DNA of 64,000 nt from Eudorina sp. 2006-703-Eu-15 (Eukaryota > Chlorophyta > Chlorophyceae > Chlamydomonadales > Volvocaceae). The notes beneath the pieces were generated by a model. The model was given only the letters and a program-made list of their open reading frames with translations, was not told the DNA's origin and ran no database searches. A program made the position numbers and the translations under genes. The stretch spans positions 744,001-808,000 of the forward strand of contig BDSI01000014.1 of the NCBI GenBank assembly GCA_003117195.1, written 5' to 3'. Positions 47,001-58,960 of the stretch are shown here, in pieces (positions within the stretch are counted from its first letter, which is position 1; every line of letters begins with the position of its first letter).

Positions 47001-49618
47001 CAGGTGGACGGCTTCCCGCCGAAGGATGTGCTGCGTACCGTTTATGTGGAGCATGACATCGACGGCTCGCTGTCGGACCTGAGCTGTGTGGAGTTCGTGT
47101 TCGCCGATGCGGACCTGCAGGCCGCCGTTGCCACCACCAAGGAGCAGGTCACGACCATGCTGTCGTCCGTCGGCTTCGACGAGGCCATGCTGGCCAAGGC
47201 CGTCGGTTCGCTGTCTGGTGGCTGGAAGATGAAGCTTGCCCTGGCTCGCTGCATGCTCATGAAGCCGGACATTCTGCTGCTGGATGAGCCCACGAACCAT
47301 CTTGACGTGAACAACGGTGGGTGGTACACCTTCTCGTGGTAATTGCTCCACACTACAGAAAGGTGGCACTGCAAAGACGGAATGTATCGTGGTGGACAGT
47401 GCGCCCGCACGTAGGCCTGGCTGTGGTAAAATCCACTGTCACGTGGTGAAATTTAGTCCCGACCGGGTGATTCAATAGCTTCGTACACGCCTCACCAATC
47501 CTACCATGGACTGTGCACTCGCCGCCGCCAGACCTGCGGGGCCTGCTGATTTTTTGGAGAAGCTAGCGACTTGCACCAGAGACCAACCCCCTCGCGTGTG
47601 CCCACCCACTTCTTGCGTGCACTTATTGCGCGCGCAGTCGCCTGGCTGGAGCGGTACCTGACGGGCCTGACCAACGTGTCGGCCATCATCGTCTCGCACG
47701 ACTCGGGCTTCCTGGACCACGTCTGCACGCACATCATTGACTACAACAACCGCAAGCTGCGTGTGTACAAGGGCAACCTCTCCGAGTTTGTCAAGGCCAA
47801 GCCTGAGGCCAAGGCCTACTACGAGCTGACCGCCTCGACGCTCACGTTCAAGCTGCCGGAGCCGGGTGGGTGGATGTTAGGATGTACCGCGGCAGCTGGT
47901 AGCTTAGAAGAAAGGCGCTGTTGACAAACTGCTTTTGCAGGGGTTCAGGACCCGAACTCATGTGCTGGTGACCAAATTATCGACTGATCCTGGCGTAAAC
48001 TAAACCTCAACTGCTGATCCGTGCCCCAGGCTACCTGGAGGGTGTCAAGACCAAGGACAAGGCCATTCTGAAGGCCGACAGGGTCGCGTACAAGTACCCG
48101 GGCACCGACCGCCTCATTTTCGAGAACGCCACAGCCTACTGCACGCTGTCGTCCCGCGTTGCTTGCCTGGGTGAGAAGACATATGTTTTTGGGGGTGGGA
48201 TGACGCTACATGTCGTGTAGCCGGCTGGTTGGTCTGGTGATTTGGTCTGGTATGTCGGCCAATGGGCGTCCACCACTGGATCTTTCGTTAAGCTGTGCAC
48301 ACATACACGTCAACTCGTGCCGTGCGCAGGCCCCAACGGTGCTGGCAAGTCGACCCTCATCAAGGTGCTGACTGGAGAGGTGGAGCCCACCGCCGGTACC
48401 GTCTGGAAGCACCCGAACCTGCGCATTGCCTACGTGGCACAGCACGCCTTCCACCATCTGGAGAAGCACCTGGACAAGGTGTGTGCTGGCCGATAACGGG
48501 GTCACGTGCGGGATGGGCGGCGACTGCAACGCTCAGGGGTGCTCGTCATTTAAGTACCGATACTGTCTGGGGCAGTTGAACGTCGGCGATTTCCTTTACT
48601 AGTGTTCAAGATGTCACTTATCGGCGCGTGCCTTGCGGCCTTACATATGCAGACTCCCAACGAGTACATCCAGTGGCGCTTCGCTCCGGGTGAGGATCGC
48701 GAGGCCCAAGAGAAGGAGACCCGCCTGACCGAGGAGGAGGAGAAGAAGCTGCGTGAGGCCAAGGTGCAGGTCGGTGACGACCCCAAGGTGAAGCGCTCAG
48801 TCGAGAAGCTGCTGTCTCGCCGCAAGCTCAAGAAGTCGTACGAGTACGAGGTGCAGTGGGCCAACACCCCGGCCGACCAGACCAGCTGGATGTCCCGCGA
48901 CCAGCTTGTGGAGCTCGGGTACGAGAAGCTGGTCAACGAGCTTGACATCAAGGAGGCCGCCGCGCTGGGTCTGTTCACCCGCCCGCTTACCACCGCCTCG
49001 ATCCAAAAGCATCTGGACGACCTTGGTCTCGAGTCTGAGTTCGCTTTGCACAGCCAGGTGGGTGCTTACGCAAAATACCTTGTCATGTTGCGGGCACCTG
49101 GCATCTGCAAGAATCTTCGACATGAAGTCATTGAAACTGGTTCAACGCGTCCATTTCCCCTTTCCTTTTTGCAGATCCGCGGTCTGTCCGGTGGCCAGAA
49201 GGTGAAGGTCGTGCTGGCTGCCGCTACGTGGCAGAACCCCCATCTCATCGTGCTGGACGAGCCGACCAACTACCTGGATCGCGACTCGCTGGGCGCCCTG
49301 GCGGGTGCCATCAAGGACTTCGGTGGCGGCATTGTCATCATCAGCCACCACAACGAGTTCGTCTCGGCGCTGTGCAATGAGCGGTGGATTGTGGGCGGGG
49401 GCAAGATGGTCCGCGAGGGCGAGAACCTGATCGCCATCAAGGAGAAGGTGGAGATCAAGGTGCAGGACGAGGTGATTGACGCGTTCGGCAACACCATCAA
49501 GGTGAAGGGGCCCAAGAAGGAGAAGATGTCGAACAAGGAGAAGAAGGCGCTCGAGAAGTTGCGGAAGGCTCGCCGCGAGCGTGGCGAGGTGGTGACTGAT
49601 GACGAGGACGAGGCCTGA
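44033..49618 (+). CDS. eEF3: Translation elongation factor 3 (eEF3), ABC-F type ATPase
   Basis: Thirteen phase-consistent exons encode about 1,053 residues, close to the yeast length of 1,044: 44033-44099, 44279-44382, 44526-44696, 44948-45202, 45534-45860, 46025-46297, 46418-46669, 46971-47316, 47638-47865, 48030-48170, 48330-48478, 48653-49057 and 49175-49618. Residues 1 to about 320 are HEAT repeats. ABC domain 1 has Walker A GPNGVGKS (477-484), signature [11 protein letters not shown] (564) and Walker [12 protein letters not shown] (Asp588). ABC domain 2 has GPNGAGKST (722), a chromodomain-like insert (about 790-880), [11 protein letters not shown] (910) and [10 protein letters not shown] (Asp934-Glu935). 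The tail is Lys-rich, ending in an acidic DDEDEA. eEF3 releases deacylated tRNA from the ribosomal E site in an ATP-driven step of translation in the cytosol. Its strong C-ending codon bias suggests high expression. All catalytic motifs are intact. Confidence 0.96.
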
Positions 49619-50384
49619 TTGTGCGACGTCGCAGGCGACGCGGGACGGCACGTTTGATGTTTGATGGAGTCCGTTGAGCTCCAGGACGCGTCCGTTGGTT
49701 TCCATGCGGTGGAGGTGGTGTTTTGAGAAGAAGAAGCCCGGGGGATTGGAAGCCGCCTTGCTTGCAGACACTGCCGTGCCTCGCCGCGGTTGTGTTGCTG
49801 CCTGTGCGGGTTGGCCAATGCACAGTCCTGCGATGCCTAGCCTCTGTTCAGATGGCCCGATAGGGCCGAACCGTAAGATGTCCTTCCCGAACGCTGAGTA
49901 TGGTTGTCACAGCGCAGGGTGGGACCGATGCTGAATGGGTAGGCATGGTTGCTGCGGGGGCTGCTGCGATATAGTATGGCACCCGTGATGTACAGTCGTG
50001 TGTTCTCGAGCCGAGTGGAGAGTCTGGAGCAGACGGTCGTCGGTATGTCTCCGCTGTCGCTGTCGCATAGCAGTCTCTCGTCTTCGCGTCTGTGCCTGTT
50101 TGAGTGAAGCTATTTCGCATGACAAAGAGGGAGTGAGCGTGACTGGGGTTTGCTGCAGGGGCAGAGAATTTGGATTGCCTGCACGCTGCTGCGTACGCAG
50201 CTGGAGACAAGAGTCACTATGCCACGTCGATGCTTCTGTTACTTGGGTTTCCTGGACTTGGGTGGTCTGGTGCGCCGCCGCTGTCTGAATCGCGTCATGA
50301 AGCGAGACAATTTTTACTGCACTGGCCGTGAGAGCTGGTAGACTGGAGGGATGAAGTGACAACTGCGAGCAGATCATCGAAAGA

Positions 50385-50389
50385 TGTAA
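50385..50389 (+). terminator. Candidate polyadenylation signal of eEF3
   Basis: TGTAA, the signal normally used by volvocine algae, lies 767 bp after the eEF3 stop codon. It is the first plus-strand TGTAA I found downstream. The 3' UTR length would be long but not unusual for these algae. Confidence 0.45.
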
Positions 50390-50868
50390 ATGAGGGGTCT
50401 GGAATACCTTACGGAAGACGTCACGAGCCGCTATCTTACGTTCAATCCGCATGCAACAGTACCTTCTCGAACTGTACCTTTGGCGAGTATTACCAGGTTA
50501 CAACGGCGCACGACTGAAGCCCGCACGCCGGTCGCACGCACGGGGTCAGCGACAATGACACCCTGTACGCACTTCATCAAAATACGTGGATCAGGTGTTG
50601 CAACCGCGTACGTACTGTGACGAATTTCTATGGACAAGATGCCGACGCCCGCGTACGTGCCACGATGAATATCTTGGCCATAGATGTCTGGGCAGGTCCA
50701 GTGGTGTATTGTACGTCATGGGCTGCGGAGTGCGTTCAGCACGCAGCATGCGGGTGGTACTGGTGTCAGCTTCTCCATACACTCCGAATACTTTATCGTG
50801 CTGCGTCCAGGGCCGCCCACATTTGTCTCGCACATACTGTACTGTACTGCGCGCCTCTCTGATTTGAA

Positions 50869-50902
50869 CATGAATGAATGAATGAACGTTACAGCGGACC
50901 CC
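50869..50902 (-). repeat. Dispersed repeat end with ATTC-type tail, copy 3
   Basis: On the minus strand GGGGTCCGCTGTAAC is followed by GTT and four ATTC-like units. It matches copy 1 at 5581-5610 with one extra tail unit. The similarity to copy 1 stops at the unique side a few bases beyond the 15-mer. Confidence 0.5.
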
Positions 50903-52342
50903 ATAGGGATCAACGGCGTATACCAGGGCAAGCCCCAGCAGATCCCACCGCCAACATGTCCTGTGTACTTTACACAAGGCGATGAGTCGGTCGACATGTC
51001 GACTGTCAACCTCCTCTTGCCTACGTCCCCCCTCCCATGGCCTGTCTTCCTTTCCCGATCGCTCTCAACCACCCTTCTCGCAGTGGCCTCGTCACGTTTG
51101 ATCAATCTTTCGTTCTCTTGATGTCTGAATACGGCACGGCTGGACGGCATAGTAAAATGTCTGATTTTGGAACTGCAGATATCCGATTGCGATCTCGGAG
51201 GCTATGTTGCTAAGAATAAACCAACAGGTGGTCCCAGGAAGAAATGCGTTAGGGTATGTTGCGACATTTGCGATGTCGTGATGACGGCGAACATACGCCA
51301 TGTTGCATTACAACGGCTCACGTACTTTCCAATCCCAATTTGGAATTGCTTTGGGCGAGCCGCAGACATCCGTACATCTCTCGATGTGAAAGACGCTGAA
51401 CGACTTCCACCAACACGTGCTTTCGCCAGGGAACGCCGTCAATCCTCTTCTAATAAGTAAGAAACCGTACCGTCCTCTTCTGTAACGGAGAACTTGCCCT
51501 CAACCCTCAAGCGTCAACCCTCAAGAAGGAAGAACAACCTACTGGAGCAAATGGCACTACCTGCCTCCTTCCAAACCGCGGAGCGACCATTCGGGAATTT
51601 CCCTCAAAAGGCAACTGCTGCCCCTGCCAGCTGAAAACAATGCGTACCCAACGCGGAAAAACATGGTCCAGACGAAGTTGCAACTCATATGAATGCAGAC
51701 GGAGCAAACGAACAACGCCGTCGCCCTCCACTCAAGCCGCGTGTCACATCAAACACTCTCCAACGCTCTCTCAAACGCTCATCGGAGCAATATCTGCCCC
51801 ATCCACTGAACGACATACAGCATACGGCCGCTCACAGCCGTTTTGACTTTCCCGCGCTCTCCTCTCCGCACATCAGGTCTCCACCGGGCGCCGCAGCCGC
51901 GCCTTCAAACGCATGCCAGCTGCCAACTGCCGCTTCCAACCGCAATACTCTTCAGTCCGTCATTCCTACATGCAACTACCGGCCACTCCAAATGCACCCC
52001 GAATCCATGAAATCCGAAGCCCCGCCCCGCCAAGCGTATCACATATGCAGTACACGCGTACACCGCGTGGTGTTGATGTCCGTCCTGCTCAAACCTAGAA
52101 CCGATAGTTCCTGACAGTTTAAGAAAATAAATTATCTCTCGGCGTCGAGATGCCCTGACAGCAGAGCAAAGCTAGCGCTTGTAAGAATGCTTCCTAACAT
52201 AAGCCGCAGGCAAGTGGATAAGCAATACTATTAGCGATGTCACTGGCGCTTCGCACAGGAGCCCAGCAGGCCCCCAAAAGCGCAGACGGGCATGCGCACC
52301 ATCGGTACGTGCAAGTCCCCCTAAGCAAGGCTCACAAGACCC

Positions 52343-54154
52343 TTACTGCACGGCCGGGCCCACCACGCCCCCGTAGATGTGCTCCACGTTCTCCTCGTAC
52401 CACTTGATCCCCTGCCGGGTGCCCTCCACCGCCAAGAAGATACCCGCGTTGACCGGGATGGCGCGGTACATGGCGGCGGAGAAGCCGCGCCACAAGCCGG
52501 CCTGGCCCTCGGTCCTCAACACCTTCTGCAGGCAGTCCAACGTGCTACGGTACTGGGGTTGCGCCAGCGAGTCCGCCTGCATCTTGGACTTGACAGTATC
52601 GATGGGGAACATCGAGCCCCACAGGCCGAAGCCCGCCGCGACACCCGCCGCCATGACCTGCAGGTAGTTTAGGTCAGCCTTGGTGTGCACCCCCGGGCCG
52701 GCGTTCTGGAGGAAGTAGTTGACGGTCGCCTCATAGCCCAAGAAGAACCAGGCGTAGCCCTAAGCAAGAGGGTCAAACAGGGAAAGACTTCAGGGCAGCT
52801 GCAAGAGGACGTGCCTTTCAATAACGATGTTGGCTGCGGCGGCATAGCATGCGAACCCAACCAACAGTTCCTTTATCACAGGCCGCTCGTTACGTAGCCA
52901 CACTGAGTTCGGGACCTCTCGAACATGACTGTGACACAACGTCCACAAACAATCCGGGTCCACAGTTCCTCAGGGCTTACGTTACCCTATGGGTCATTCA
53001 ACTGCCCACACCAGGCTGACATGGCAGCTTCCAACGCCGCACGGCTGCGCCATGGGTTATTCAACATTGTCACATGAGACGACGGGCGATTATTGAGCCA
53101 CAGACTGCCATTCCCCTTCGTGTCCCTGGATGCTGCATCCCTCACCCACCTGCATGTCGCGCAGGACGGTAGAGGTGAACCCCCGGTACAGGCCCCGGAT
53201 GCCGTGCTTGGACAAGACCTGCTTGAAGCAGTCCACGCTGCCCTTGTAGAACTCCTCGGGAGCCGCGCCAGCGGCCGCCACACTGCCCACCGACCCCGCC
53301 AGCGCCGCGCGCCGCTGCAGCGAGCAAAGGACAACATGTGTAAAACACAACCATTGAGTTTACCATGTTTACTGACTGACTGACCGAATGAACCATGCAT
53401 TGAAGTGCCCAGATGCTGAAGCCTCAGCCTCGATTACCCGGCAGTCATATCCCTTGTCTCTCACCTGCATCTGCATCTTGGTGCGGACCAGCTCGACGGG
53501 CGCGGACACAAGGGAACCCGCCGCGCCCGCCGCCGCACCCGCCGCCAGGGTGTTGGTGTAGGAGAAGTTGGAGTAGTGGTCGTCGCCCTCGAGTTGCTTG
53601 CGGACGTAGGAGAAGGTGGGGAAGTGGATGCCCAGCAGCACCATGTTGCCCACCAGCGGGGCCACGGTGCCCTTGTAGAAGGACAGCGGGCCCTCGCTGC
53701 GGATCATCTTCCGCACGCAGTCCATCGAGTCCTTGTAGACCTCCGAGGGAGGCAGCGTCTTGGCCAGGGCCGTGCCCTGGCCCAGCACTTGGAGACGGGT
53801 TTTGATGGTGTCGAAGGGCTGGCCAATCTGCATGCAGCGGGATCGTTTCGCATTTAACAAACGCATCCCACCCGTGCAGGTGCTGTCACCTTAATTGATG
53901 ACTGTCAATTTCATGTAAGTGGCGTTCCGTTCGGAATCCATGCATGAAATGTATCCATACATGAAACTACCCATAACGTAGAGCAGCAAAACATACATGG
54001 GGGACGCGTAACGCAAGTAATCAGACCCTGTCAGACGCACCATGACGCGAGCGACACCTCCGGAAATTCCAGGCATCACATCCAGAATCCGTTTATGCAA
54101 CGGGGGAGTGTGCTCCACGGAATTCAGGGTATCATTAATCGTCATAGACACCAT
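52343..54154 (-). CDS. Mitochondrial carrier family (SLC25) protein
   Basis: Four exons give about 352 residues: 54154-54041, 53827-53465, 53314-53150 and 52759-52343 (stop TAA). All three carrier signatures P-x-[DE]-x-x-[KR] are present: PFDTIK (Pro42), PVELVR (Pro148) and PIDTVK (Pro266). Together they define three repeats of two membrane helices each, as in every member of this inner-membrane family. The opening GGVARVMIGQPFDTIKTRLQ resembles the carnitine/acylcarnitine and basic amino acid carriers (SLC25A20/A29; plant BOU and BAC), so that substrate group is the best guess, but the contact-site residues have not been compared. Repeat 1 has an insertion (GQGTALAKTLPPSEV), which makes the protein somewhat longer than the usual 300 residues. 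A second in-frame ATG lies three codons in, at 54145. Confidence 0.9.
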
Positions 54155-55204
54155 TGTAGCAGGTTGCGGACACGGACTGCGAAGCTCCTTGGTGAGGACA
54201 ACCTGAAGCCACCATTACAACAGGAAGGCGCCATTACAACAACGGCATGGAAAAGATACTATATCCGTTGGATGATGTGCGTGTGGCGCAGGGCTTAGTC
54301 TTGCCAGACGAAACGACAAGGCGAGGAGCGTAACAGCACTAGCTAACAATAGAGACATATATGATCTACGCATACAGACAACATCGTGAGGTTTGCAACG
54401 CTCATGTAATAAGTACCTTGTAGCTGCCGTAAGAAGGAGTTGACGACCACTTGAACCTATTCACGAAACGCTAACTTTCACTGTTATACAAGGACCACCA
54501 ACGAATTTGCTTCAATTGTACCGATGTATAAACCGCAGGACATCAGCCCAAATTCTACCCTCCAATCCGGACCTTCGTACAAGTCCTACAACAAGGTCTT
54601 CTCACGGTTTCAACTTACCGGTTAATGTCTTGTCATAATTGCATGATACTTGTGCATGCTATTGCCTTGTATTTTTCAGATACTGTTGTCTGACACGACC
54701 GACCGGCCAATCGCACGCTCCGAACGGCCACGCACCTGCAGCATGCGAATCAGCTGAATTTTGTATAATGTACGTGCAGGTTGAAGACGAATGTCAATCA
54801 TGATTTGTTGCATCTCCCGGCAGACATGTGGAGGCTCGGTTACCAGCTGACCCGAATTTTCTCGTCATTATACCGCTTACACGCCACACGACCAAATTCA
54901 TGCGGATTGACGTTCTTAAATCTATTTCTGCTGCTGCATGTGCCATGGCGTGCCAAGATTCCAATCGCCATGGATGGTTATGCGATTTGTGCCTATCTGT
55001 TGCTGCCGCAACCCGTCGCCGTCTGACTTCAGACCCAGGCAGACATGCTGTGCACAAAGCATTCACATTTCGCCCTGGAAGATTGTAAGCTGGATTATGG
55101 AACCTCTAATGACGGGCCGCGAGAACAGATGCATAAAATTCCAATCATTGATCGCTGATGCATCTGGCATACGGTACCATGGCCCTGACCGTTGCTCACA
55201 TTAC
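54155..55204. other. Intergenic stretch between the carrier and the transposon-like element
   Basis: No gene seen. This is the likely promoter side of the carrier gene. It is AT-richer than the genes and contains no repeat that I could define. Confidence 0.4.
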
Positions 55205-55336
55205 CTGAGGGTACCCACGGGGGTCAAATTTCAGGTAATCGTTACACGCCGTGTCACGGCGCCGTGTAACGGATAATCAATTTTGTGTATAAAATTCCTA
55301 TTAGCAAGTATCCATATACACGGCATTGAAGATTTG

Positions 55337-55402
55337 GATACTCGGCGCGAGGAATCCTATACTCGGCGGGAGGAATCCTATACTCTTCGGGAGGAATCCC
55401 TT
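55337..55402. repeat. Left subterminal repeat array of the transposon-like element
   Basis: Three adjacent units of about 22 bp of the form ATACTCGGCGCGAGGAATCC, each itself nearly palindromic (CTCG...CGAG). Similar units sit inside the right end. Such subterminal repeats commonly serve as transposase-binding sites. Confidence 0.75.
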
Positions 55403-57317
55403 TACCTGGCGTCGCGTATAAGTTACCCCAATTGATTAATCCGATTTTTACATTAAAGAAACCGATACGCGGACGGAGCCTGATAACAGATAGTTGGTGA
55501 GACCTGTTTCTTTGACGGGTGTGGTTGGCAGTTTTACCGTTACGACGTATGGCTGCCAACTCTTTCGCAGCCCTTCCATCGGCTAACCACGCCCCCCCCC
55601 ACTGATCGGCTCAAACTCTGCCCGGCCCCGAAACGTGCAAAGCCCCCATTTACAAGTTGGACCAGTGGCCCAGGCTATCAGCCCTGCTCAGCCACTGGCG
55701 AATGAGACCCAAACCAACGCCGCTACAACAATCCCTGCATGCAGACGATGTGTGGCTCCTGACGGATGAATGCTGGGATGAACTGCCGGAAGGTGAACTG
55801 CCTTACCGTACTCAGCCGCAGTGGACACCCGCGTGGACCGTAAAGACTTAGCCCGCTGGTTCGATAAACAGCACGGCTGTCTTACTACAACAAAATTTGC
55901 AAAGAGGATGTCACTTCGTATAGTGCCAGCCGCAATTTCTGTTCAGGAGTTCCAGTGACGAGCCATTGGTTCGCTGGAGCTTGCACCGAGCTACACACAA
56001 TCTGATGTTGGTTCAGCCACAATGCATCACGTATCATAGCAAGCAAATCATATTTGGCAACAGCCGCCCAGGGAACCAAGCTTCACCTGGTCTGGTATTC
56101 TGCCAGAATGTCCCATTGACGCGCGGCAGTCTTGAAGGTTGATGAGGATTTGCTACTTATCCAGTCCCAGCAAGTATTGCACGTTGAGCTCGCGACTTCC
56201 ACCTTGCGAAGCTTCGACTTCTCTAGCGAAGCGAAGCGAAGCGTAGAGATAGGAGAGTTATTGCGAACGAACTGCCGTGGTGCGTGGAAGCAGGGCGCAT
56301 GAGGCGTCTGCGTACGGCGGTGTACGGCACCGTCGGGAGGTCTGGCTATTGCGGCGCGTTTGCGCACCGTCCTGTTAACTGCCGTAGTTCTGACTTGCCA
56401 CGAGGCTTGTCCCTCTGCCGGGACAGTGGCCTCTAGTCCCCGACCCACCCACCATGCGCGGGCCGGTCGAGGCATTTGCGGTGCCCTGGCGCCCGGGTTT
56501 TTCGTTCTTCACCCCGGGTGCAGGGTTTTCCGGTGGGAGTAACCGGGGCGGAGTCCCGGGTGTTCGGTGCAACACGGGTACTGTCATCTTTATCGGCCAC
56601 TAGTGCACACTTACAACGGGTTGGTGTTGGGGGGCCAATACGCTTGGGGCTGGGATTTGGTTCGCTTCGGAGTTTATTTTTGGCGGGGTCGCCGGGATCG
56701 GAGTGCCGGCTTGGAGCTGTGGATGGCCGGGATCGGAGTGCCGGCCATTGCCTCGCCTGGATTGTTCTGCTGTAACGCATCACGGCAGGAGTGAGCAATA
56801 ACCATTGGTTCCTTCGGGAAGGTGTCCCCATCATTCGTCGCCTCACGCACTTTCCTGGCCAACATCCTCATTTTAATAGCAGTGTTATTTCAAATGAGCT
56901 TCAAGCGCGACCAGCAACGGTGCTTGCAAAGAAGCTCGATGGGCATTCTATGGGCATACTTATGCGAAGGCTGCTGCCAGGACTACGCGTATGGCGCTTG
57001 TCGCGCTAACAGTCAAGAAGTACAAAAGCATCAATGTGGTCAGATTGGACCGAATGTCGGAATGTGTCTTGAGTGTGTACGGACACGGACACGGAGTGTG
57101 TACGGAGCTACGGACACGCTGCGCGTGATAGCACGACCTGGCACGTCTAGCCAAACAAAGAGTTTGGGAAGGGTTCGCGGCGATATGCCGCACTAACAGA
57201 TGCTTTGGTGGCTTGGGCATCGATGGGAAGGTCGCGAAGGAAGTTGGCCAGCCAACCGAACTGAAACAACCAACGAAACTGAACGTCTCGAATACAATTT
57301 CTGTACATGCTTTCAAC

Positions 57318-57425
57318 TATACTCGGCGCGAGGAATCCAATACTCGGTCGCAGAAATCCGATACTTGAAACCGCATAACCATTACTCGTTACGAGGTATC
57401 CGATACAACAAAAAAGGTATCCAGA
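57318..57425. repeat. Right subterminal repeats of the transposon-like element
   Basis: Contains TACTCGGCGCGAGGAATCC exactly, then diverged copies (TACTCGGTCGCAGAAATCC and TACTCGTTACGAGGTATCC). It mirrors the left array in content, in the same orientation. Confidence 0.7.
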
Positions 57426-57519
57426 TACATAAAGTTACCTATTTAATTTTTTGGTATCGGGTATTCCGTGACACCGCACCTCCGGGAATCCGACCCCCGT
57501 GGGTACCCTCAGACATTAC

Positions 57520-58960
57520 CAGCGCATGTGCATCACACCAGGAGCTCCGGACAGAGGCCTGTGCAGGGCAACATTAGCTCGACTGACGGGGTCTTCAAAG
57601 CAAGATGCCCGGCATGTCAGGCGAATACGGTAGCGCACTGCCGCCTCTGCACGGCCCTGCACGGCTCGGCACCCCGCCACGGAGCCTCACATGGATGGGC
57701 TGGCCTGCTGAAAACCATGGATTCCAAGACACTCGTCATTTGCAGCTCGCTGCACTCAGCCTTGTTAACAAATCTTTACAGCCAAATACCCTGCACATGC
57801 GGGTGAAGCATGCTGTCGATTCCGCCCACACTTTCACGGTAGCACACATGAAGAGGAGTCAGCAGCGTCAGCCGCCGCCGCATTTCATGTAGCTTTTCAG
57901 AGCTGACGTTCCTGAACCTCCTGGTTCCTTGTGACGCGCACGTTTGGCGTGTGCATTCTTTCCTGTCGTACAGTGCTGGCGTGAATGAAACCAGACGACC
58001 TGTGATAACGTCTAGGCGTCACCGAAGATACCCAGTCTCGCGTCTGACTCGGATTGTTCTCCAAGGCAAATGTTAAGCAGGGTTTATGTGACGGATCAGC
58101 GGGCTCGCGGAAGCTCCAAAACTGGCTAAATGTCCCTCCCAAACGCAACATATGTTTGTTGCGTTGTTGCGACAACAGAAATGAACTGTTGTTATATTAG
58201 ATTGCACAAATTTGTTCTCTCAAGCAGAATGCAAGTGGAACTCGCGGTCCCTCGCAGTATGTTTTCTCTGTATAAGGGTCTATCTAACCACGTGACAGGG
58301 CCATTGCGTCATGTTGCAGCAGGAACAAGCCATCCGAACGTGTGCATCATTACATACTTATTCCTTCGGAAACCCTCAGCCGTAATGGCAATCCAGGACC
58401 AAGGCATCGTCGTCAGCACCCGTCCCACGGAAAAACAAACGAGTAACCCAATTTTGGAACATTAGGTGCTGTATCAAGACTTGGATTAACAATGCCGTGC
58501 ACCATGATGAACATGTGCGTTTACAGTGTGCTCATGCGTTTTGTGAGTGGTGTCGTATCGAATCCAATCGTTGGCAGAAACAAAGTACTGATAACTCTCA
58601 CACCAACATGGTCTCAGGCACATCATGAAACGTTAGAACTTTATCAACGTCTTACCCTTGCCATCGTGTCGCCGTTTCTTTCCCGTTTCTCGGCACCAGA
58701 GTGCCTGTCTGGTGCCGAACCTAATAGTCGCCAGGAGATTTCTCTAATAAATTTTTGCGGTTGATCCGCTGTAGCTCCGGTGTATGTGAATTTGATGTTG
58801 GAGTTCCATGCACTGCCCCGGGAGGTTCTACTACGTCCTCGTCCTACGTACCGAACCGCAGGAACCCAACCACCTTTATTCGTATAAAAGCCTGCAGATA
58901 TGCATGAAAGAATATTATAGACGTAAATAGTTTGGATAATTGAACCGATACATAGCAACC
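57520..58960. other. Upstream region of the LCIB-like gene
   Basis: No gene is supported. This is the promoter and 5' UTR side of the carbonic-anhydrase-like gene. The proximal part contains a TATA box (58883-58890). I looked for GANTTNC-type CO2-response elements and found none that I would call. Confidence 0.4.
58883..58890 (+). promoter_or_regulatory. TATA box of the LCIB-like gene
   Basis: TATAAAAG lies 71 bp before the start codon at 58961, leaving room for a short 5' UTR of roughly 40-50 nt. No equally good match is seen just upstream of the other genes in the window. Confidence 0.65.

Larger units (their letters stand above)
49619..52342. other. eEF3 3' UTR and convergent intergenic region
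   Basis: Two genes, eEF3 on plus and the carrier on minus, converge here. No gene is supported. The stretch holds a dispersed repeat end at 50869-50902. Open frames near 51.7-52.1 kb have no coding bias or domain. Confidence 0.4.
55205..57512. mobile_element. DNA transposon-like element, non-autonomous
   Basis: The two ends are perfect 21-bp inverted repeats: CTGAGGGTACCCACGGGG plus GTC at 55205-55225, and its complement at 57492-57512. They are flanked by ACATTAC at 55198-55204 and 57513-57519, a target-site duplication of 7 bp, or 8 bp (ACATTACC) if the first C of the left repeat is counted as target. Inside the left end is a hairpin (55240-55271). Subterminal arrays of TACTCGGCG[CG]GAGGAATCC lie at 55337-55402, with diverged copies near the right end at 57318-57425. 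The 2.3 kb interior encodes no transposase that I can see. An 8-bp duplication would suit hAT or P-type elements; the superfamily is uncertain. Confidence 0.8.

Noticed and set aside
56083..56475. Minus-strand frame of 130 codons inside the transposon-like element
   Set aside because: No similarity to a transposase catalytic core (no recognisable DDE or hAT dimerisation signature), and composition changes along its length.
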